Shown here: piece by piece, positions 4,957 through 5,814 of the stretch | Numbering within the stretch: the first letter of the stretch is position 1 | Layout of the letters: each line of letters begins with the position of its first letter | Source: SAR324 cluster bacterium | GTDB taxonomy: Bacteria; SAR324; XYD2-FULL-50-16 | Length of the DNA stretch: 5,814 nt | Assembly (NCBI GenBank): GCA_002401295.1 | Contig: NVSR01000168.1 | Span: 1-5,814 of the forward strand | Direction: 5' to 3' | Translations under genes and position numbers: made by a program | Notes under the pieces: model-generated | Databases searched by the model: none | Seen by the model: the letters and a program-made list of their open reading frames with translations, nothing else | What the model was told of the DNA's origin: nothing

Positions 4957-5769
4957 ATGTCCAACTTTCAATACCGTATTTTAGTCGTGGCACAAGAAGC
5001 CGCATCCAAGCAAGTCTTGCAAGAGAGCTTGCAAAATGAAGAATTTGAAGTCGAAATGGTTGCCTCTGCGGAAAAGGGTCTCAAAAAAGTAACCAGTGAA
5101 CATTATGACCTGATCATCAGTGAGGTCACCTTAGCGACAGGTAAAATGTCGGGCCTGGATTTACTGGGGAAAGTCCGTGAGAGCAATACGTCGGTTCCTT
5201 TTATCATCATTTCCGATGAAGCCTCCGTTGAGAATTCCGTCAAAGCGATTAACTATGGTGTATCGGGATATTTAGAGAAGCCGGTCAGCCTGGAAGATGC
5301 CCGCACAACTATCGAGCGTGCCATCCGCCATTATAAAAGCCGTTTCCTCAAGAATGAGCTGGAAAACTACACCATGGATAACGCTTACAATGCGGTGATC
5401 ACTAGCAGTGAACAGTCGATTTTAAAATTGATTGAAACGGTGGATAACTTGATTGAATTGCTTTACCCAGAAGAGTACGGTAGCTTTCCCGATTTAAAAA
5501 TGGCGATTTACGAGTGCCTGGGTAATGCTGTAGAGCATGGCAATAAGGGGAATGACAGTAAGAATATTTACTTCCGCATCGAATTAAAAATGGACCGTAT
5601 CATGGTGCATATTAAGGACGAGGGAGGTGGTTTTGATGCCTTTAGTGCTTTGCGTCAACGGGGAGAGACGGGAATGAAACGTGGCTTACGCCTGATCAAT
5701 CACCTGATGGATGAAGTCTCCTTCAACATCAAGGGTAATGAAATTAATCTTTTAAAAATTCTGCAATAG
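4957..5769 (+). CDS. Degenerate receiver domain fused to RsbW-type HATPase domain
   Basis: This 270-residue cytoplasmic protein has two domains. Residues 6-125 fold like a CheY receiver: strand RILVV, the block YDLIISEVTL, the switch strand PFIIISDE (81-88) and the conserved lysine in GYLEKPV (K108). Key residues are changed. The acidic pair expected after ILVV is A12-Q13, with only E14 left, and the phosphoacceptor aspartate is Glu56. Residues from about 145 on resemble the RsbW/SpoIIAB anti-sigma kinase ATPase: an N-box-like YECLGNAVEHGNKGN (185-199), a G1-like DEGGGFD (221-227), and GMKRGLRLINHLMDEVSF (239-256), matching the GRGL-LI-LMDEV ending of RsbW proteins. In partner-switching systems such domains bind a sigma factor or phosphorylate a STAS antagonist. 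Neither partner is encoded here. The start ATG has no good Shine-Dalgarno sequence; GGAG at 4931-4934 is 22 bases away. Likely regulated by protein contact or ATP rather than receiver phosphorylation (inference). Confidence 0.85.
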   Translation: MSNFQYRILVVAQEAASKQVLQESLQNEEFEVEMVASAEKGLKKVTSEHYDLIISEVTLATGKMSGLDLLGKVRESNTSVPFIIISDEASVENSVKAINYGVSGYLEKPVSLEDARTTIERAIRHYKSRFLKNELENYTMDNAYNAVITSSEQSILKLIETVDNLIELLYPEEYGSFPDLKMAIYECLGNAVEHGNKGNDSKNIYFRIELKMDRIMVHIKDEGGGFDAFSALRQRGETGMKRGLRLINHLMDEVSFNIKGNEINLLKILQ

Positions 5770-5814
5770 TGGGCCAAGGCCTCCCCATCTTCTGTATCCA
5801 GGAGCCAGAAAAAA
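5770..5814 (+). other. 3' flank of the receiver-ATPase gene, cut by window edge
   Basis: The 45 bases after the stop hold GGCC-AA-GGCC (5772-5781) and the complementary pair TTCTG (5790-5794) and CAGAA (5806-5810). On the plus strand the window ends in an A-run (5809-5814), which could be the upstream A-side of a terminator whose T-side lies beyond the edge. No gene start is visible. Confidence 0.25.

Noticed and set aside
1196..5769. A phosphorelay between the histidine kinase and the receiver-ATPase protein
   Set aside because: They are over 2 kb apart with an opposing gene between them, and the receiver lacks its phosphoacceptor aspartate and acidic pair, so proximity alone does not support a pair.

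Overview
The window looks like chromosomal DNA of a free-living Gram-negative bacterium with moderate G+C (mid-40s by eye, not computed). The two-membrane-segment histidine kinase, the GFA-family protein, the stand-alone RRM protein and the eukaryote-like isoleucyl-tRNA synthetase are all known from Proteobacteria and neighbouring phyla, but nothing here fixes the lineage. I see no transposase, integrase, phage gene, CRISPR array, tRNA or rRNA. Genes are loosely spaced and mostly carry their own control regions, so the window reads as single-gene transcription units rather than one operon.

Layout. (1) 1-692, minus: the N-terminal 230 codons of isoleucyl-tRNA synthetase, cut by the window edge, with a promoter and a leader of about 117 nt. 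(2) 693-1195: a 503-bp divergent intergenic region holding that promoter and, on the other side, two consecutive hairpin-capable dyads just before the next gene. (3) 1196-2863, plus: an orphan membrane sensor histidine kinase. (4) 2891-3388, minus, convergent with the kinase: a small membrane protein whose C-terminal domain resembles the anti-sigma-K factor RskA but which has no sigma-binding zinc-finger region and no sigma-factor gene beside it. (5) 3389-3800: a 412-bp divergent control region with a palindrome matching the core of the Tn10 tet operator. (6) 3801-4295, plus: a GFA/CENP-V-type zinc protein with all seven family cysteines. (7) 4456-4728, plus: a 90-residue single-RRM RNA-binding protein whose candidate promoter lies in an 8-bp inverted repeat. 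(8) 4957-5769, plus: a response-regulator-like protein with a degenerate receiver (aspartate replaced by glutamate, acidic pair lost) fused to an RsbW-type ATPase domain.

How the genes may work together. Three products belong to signalling families: a histidine kinase, an RskA-like membrane protein and a receiver-RsbW fusion. None has its usual partner in the window: there is no cognate response regulator, sigma factor or STAS anti-anti-sigma protein. The receiver beside the kinase cannot be a conventional phosphoacceptor, so linking the two on proximity alone is unsafe. The receiver-RsbW fusion with its phosphomimetic-like substitution and the orphan RskA-like protein are the most unusual protein-level items. 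The tetO-like palindrome and the promoter-spanning dyad of the RRM gene are the most specific DNA-level ones.
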